From Aquipluma nitroreducens (GTDB taxonomy: Bacteria > Bacteroidota > Bacteroidia > Bacteroidales > Prolixibacteraceae), in contig NZ_AP018694.1 of assembly GCF_009689585.1 (NCBI RefSeq), positions 930,001-994,000 of the forward strand: a stretch of DNA of 64,000 nucleotides. The letters are read 5' to 3'. Made by a program: the position numbers and the translations under genes. The notes under the pieces are model-generated. The model was given only the letters and a program-made list of their open reading frames with translations. It did not search any database and was not told the DNA's origin. Positions 61,693 through 64,000 of the stretch are shown piece by piece (within the stretch, counting starts at the first letter, position 1; each line of letters starts with the position of its first letter).

Positions 61693-61818
61693 ACAAAGGA
61701 TAAAAACAAAGGGGCAACTCAAAAAAAATATATATACTTTTTTTTAAACACCCCATTTTTTTTCAAAGTTGAATGACATTAAAACATAAATAGAAGTTTA
61801 ACCCTAAAATCAAGTATC

Positions 61819-62484
61819 ATGAAAAAGAAAATTACCCTTATCGTTTTTACTCTTCTTGCTATTTGCACATTGAATGTAAAAGCACAAGAAGAAGAAAAGG
61901 CATCGCCATTTACTGCTGGTGCAGACTTTTACAGCAACTACGTTTGGAGAGGCTCATTATTAGGCACAGGACCTGCTTTCCAACCTTCTGTAAAATACAG
62001 TACAGGTGGATTAACTATTGGAGTATGGGGATCATTTGATGCAGCAGGTTATGCTGAAGCAGATCCATATATCTCTTACGCATTTTCAAGCGGTCTTAGC
62101 TTAGGTATAACCGATTATTATTATCCAAGAGCTGGCGGATCTTTCACAGCCGATTCGACAAATGCTGTTGAGCTTAATCTGGGATATACAGTCGGGGGTT
62201 TAAGTTTAAGTGCGAATTACATCTTAAACGAAGCATCTGTTGCTGCATCGGCAGGTAAAGACAAATACTTTCAGGCTGCATACGCCTTTAAAAACTGCAG
62301 CCTTACAGTTGGTGCCGGTGATGGATGGCATACTTCTGATGGAAAATTCAATATATGCAACATTGGCATTGGCACAGGAAAAGTAATCAAAATCACTGAT
62401 AGCTTTTCGATACCTGTTACCGGGCAAGTTGTATTCAATCCTGAAAAGAACCAGATGTTTATGGTTGTAGGATTCAGTCTATAA
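61819..62484 (+). CDS. TorF-type putative outer-membrane porin
   Basis: The 221-residue protein has a signal peptide (1-22). Its barrel begins FTAGADFYSNYVWRGSLLGTG, the Gcw_chp/TorF signature (YVWRG), continues with short glycine-rich strands (ISYAFSSGLSLGITDYYY) and ends in VVGFSL. It is the first gene of a run with P-II and the ammonium transporter (28- and 20-bp gaps). A role in outer-membrane passage of ammonium or small nitrogen compounds is inferred from that context. Confidence 0.8.
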   Translation: MKKKITLIVFTLLAICTLNVKAQEEEKASPFTAGADFYSNYVWRGSLLGTGPAFQPSVKYSTGGLTIGVWGSFDAAGYAEADPYISYAFSSGLSLGITDYYYPRAGGSFTADSTNAVELNLGYTVGGLSLSANYILNEASVAASAGKDKYFQAAYAFKNCSLTVGAGDGWHTSDGKFNICNIGIGTGKVIKITDSFSIPVTGQVVFNPEKNQMFMVVGFSL

Positions 62485-62512
62485 TTAACGATCAATATTT
62501 AAATAAAATATC

Positions 62513-62869
62513 ATGAAGAAAATTGAAGCTATTATACGCAAAACCAAATTCGAAGATGTAAAAGAAGCGCTTACCGAAGCTGGTATTGAATTCTTTTCCT
62601 TCTGGGATGTACGTGGAATTGGCCAAACCAGAGAAGGACGTGTTTACAGAGGTGTTGTTTACGACACCAGCACCATTGAGCGTACAATCCTCTCCATTAT
62701 CGTTCGCGACAAGAATGTTGAAAAAACAGTTCTTGCAATCATGACTTCAGCGAGAACAGGAGAAATTGGCGACGGAAAGATTTTCGTCTCAAAAATCGAC
62801 GAATCTTACCGCATACGAACCGGGGAATTTGGCGACGATTCATTATTCATTAAAGGAAAAGAAATTTAA
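62513..62869 (+). CDS. glnK: P-II family nitrogen regulator
   Basis: The 118-residue protein has the P-II fold, with a T-loop at about 35-57 (GQTREGRVYRGVVYDTSTIER). Tyr50 stands at the position of the uridylylation site of E. coli GlnB. The B-loop TGEIGDGKIFV is at about 83-93. It senses 2-oxoglutarate and ATP/ADP and gates the ammonium transporter encoded 20 bp downstream. The T-loop differs from proteobacterial ones, and whether it is modified here is unknown. The glnK name rests on the amt linkage. Confidence 0.92.
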   Translation: MKKIEAIIRKTKFEDVKEALTEAGIEFFSFWDVRGIGQTREGRVYRGVVYDTSTIERTILSIIVRDKNVEKTVLAIMTSARTGEIGDGKIFVSKIDESYRIRTGEFGDDSLFIKGKEI

Positions 62870-62889
62870 TCAACTGAAATTATACAATC

Positions 62890-64000
62890 ATGGATGAAGT
62901 AACACTCACGTCTTTAGCCAAGTCCGCAGCGGAGATGGCCAGATCAATAGATACAGTTTGGGTACTTGTTACCGCAGCATTAGTATTTTTTATGCAGGCT
63001 GGTTTTGCTTTTGTTGAAGCAGGTTTCACCCGATCAAAAAATACAGTAAATATTCTTTATAAAAACCTGATGGATTTTGCTGTTGGTGCAATAATCTTTT
63101 GGGCGCTCGGATTCGGATTAATGTTTGGAACCGACATCAGTGGATTCATTGGTACTCCAGACTTGTTTTTCAAGAGTGGATGGAGCGGAGCGATTCCAGG
63201 TGAAGCATTTTTGATTTTCCAAACCGTATTTGCAGCAACAGCCGCAACTATTGTTTCCGGAGCAATGGCTGAACGTACCGAATTCAAATCATACCTTATT
63301 TACTCTTTTGTAATTTCAGCCGTAATTTATCCAGTATCTGGTCACTGGATCTGGGGCGGAGGATGGTTGTCACAAATGACAACTCCTTTCCACGATTTTG
63401 CAGGATCAACAGTTGTTCACATGCTTGGTGGAGTAATTGCATTAACAGGTGCTTTAGCTTTAGGTCCTCGTATTGGTAAATATGATGGCAAAAAGGTCAA
63501 CGCTATTCCAGGGCATAACATCCCTTACGGAACTCTAGGTGTATTTATCCTTTGGTTAGGATGGTTCGGATTTAATCCCGGATCACAATTAGCCGCTTCA
63601 GGTTCTGCAAACGCTGATGCCATTTCTCATATTTTTATTACAACCAACATGGCTGGAGCCGCCGGAGCATTGGCCGGATTAGCAATCAGCTGGCTTCGTT
63701 GGGGCAAACCTAGTTTAAGTTTCGCATTGAACGGCGCATTAGCCGGACTGGTTGCTGTTACCGCAGGTTGTGATGCTGTATCAGCCTCAGGAGCAATTGC
63801 CATCGGCCTTATCGCAGGAGTCGTATTGGTCTATGCAGTAAGTTATATCGATAATACACTTCGGATTGATGATCCAGTTGGTGCCGTTTCTGTTCATGGA
63901 ATTTGTGGTGGATTGGGAACAATTATGGTTGGCTTATTCTCTCAAACAGGTGGTTTATTTTACGGCCACGGCGCAGCTTTATTAATTACCCAGATTATTG
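62890..64000 (+). CDS. amt: Ammonium transporter, 3' end outside the window
   Basis: The open frame starts at ATG 62890 and has no stop before the window ends, giving 370 residues of a usual 400-450 or more. The sequence has the Amt beginning WVLVTAALVFFMQAGFAFVE and the first pore histidine in STVVHMLGG. WLGWFGFNPGS and the second pore histidine in VSVHGICGG follow. About nine to ten of eleven helices are present. It is controlled by the P-II protein encoded just upstream. The end coordinate is the window edge. Confidence 0.93.
   Translation, partial: MDEVTLTSLAKSAAEMARSIDTVWVLVTAALVFFMQAGFAFVEAGFTRSKNTVNILYKNLMDFAVGAIIFWALGFGLMFGTDISGFIGTPDLFFKSGWSGAIPGEAFLIFQTVFAATAATIVSGAMAERTEFKSYLIYSFVISAVIYPVSGHWIWGGGWLSQMTTPFHDFAGSTVVHMLGGVIALTGALALGPRIGKYDGKKVNAIPGHNIPYGTLGVFILWLGWFGFNPGSQLAASGSANADAISHIFITTNMAGAAGALAGLAISWLRWGKPSLSFALNGALAGLVAVTAGCDAVSASGAIAIGLIAGVVLVYAVSYIDNTLRIDDPVGAVSVHGICGGLGTIMVGLFSQTGGLFYGHGAALLITQII

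Larger units (their letters stand above)
60971..61818. other. AT-rich intergenic region
   Basis: This 850-bp gap holds the dispersed repeat at 61074-61170 and is otherwise very AT-rich, with no coding frame I trust. TACTTTTG at 61685-61692 fits a -7 element for the plus-strand porin gene, giving a leader of about 125 nt. I looked for a sigma-54 (TGGC..TTGC) site, common before nitrogen genes elsewhere, and found none. Confidence 0.45.

Noticed and set aside
60971-61818. Sigma-54 promoter before the glnK-amt genes
   Set aside because: No TGGC-N8-TTGC match was found; a TAnnTTTG element is present instead.

Overview
The window reads as a chromosome segment from an anaerobic or facultative member of the Bacteroidota, probably Marinilabiliales (Prolixibacteraceae-like). 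The evidence is two SusC/SusD pairs, Bacteroidota-type -7 promoter elements (TAnnTTTG), families such as DUF5995, DUF6263, DUF5777 and DUF1080, and start codons that mostly lack a Shine-Dalgarno sequence. The lineage is inferred from gene content only.

Layout. 1-0.9 kb: a secreted DUF1080 glycoside hydrolase. 0.9-3 kb: a patch of small accessory genes, some broken (DUF2975/HTH pair, frameshifted GNAT acetyltransferase, SDR remnant). 3-6 kb: HAD hydrolase, alpha/beta hydrolase, DUF5995 protein and FMN reductase. 6-6.7 kb: strongly structured repeat DNA. 6.7-11.4 kb: SusC/SusD-like pair. 12-16.2 kb: GT39 glycosyltransferase, small YciI-like protein, alpha/beta hydrolase, ECF sigma factor with a membrane partner. 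16.3-25 kb: a polysaccharide utilization locus (GH36 alpha-galactosidase, SusD, SusC and a divergent AraC regulator). 25-32.6 kb: flavoreductase-rubredoxin fusion, FadL-type porin, the two agmatine-to-putrescine enzymes and an APC permease. 32.8-41.2 kb: a 1979-residue protein with about 29 TPR-like units, its short paralogue, a kinase-RapZ fusion and a 42-residue cysteine protein. 41.2-43.7 kb: Tat-exported sugar isomerase and Gfo/Idh/MocA oxidoreductase.

43.8-57.9 kb, all on the minus strand, is the most striking region. It holds a CcsBA cytochrome c synthase and six multi- or mono-haem c-type cytochromes: 4, 7 (NapC/NirT type), 19 (fused to a cytochrome b561-like membrane domain), 7, 1 and 6 haems, 44 sites in all. 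It also holds a separate b561 protein, an outer-membrane barrel and a Crp/Fnr regulator with an N-terminal cysteine cluster. No terminal reductase is visible. I infer an electron route from menaquinol through the periplasm to the cell surface, analogous to but organised differently from the ImcH/CbcL plus porin-cytochrome systems of Geobacter.

58-64 kb: a diacylglycerol-kinase-like lipid kinase, an LtaS-like phosphoglycerol transferase, then a TorF-type porin, P-II protein and ammonium transporter; the last runs off the window.

A 91-bp repeat unit occurs at 6.5, 46.7 and 53.7 kb (tandem there). At two cytochrome-locus genes its edge coincides exactly with the start codon. No tRNA, rRNA, CRISPR array or insertion-sequence transposase was seen.
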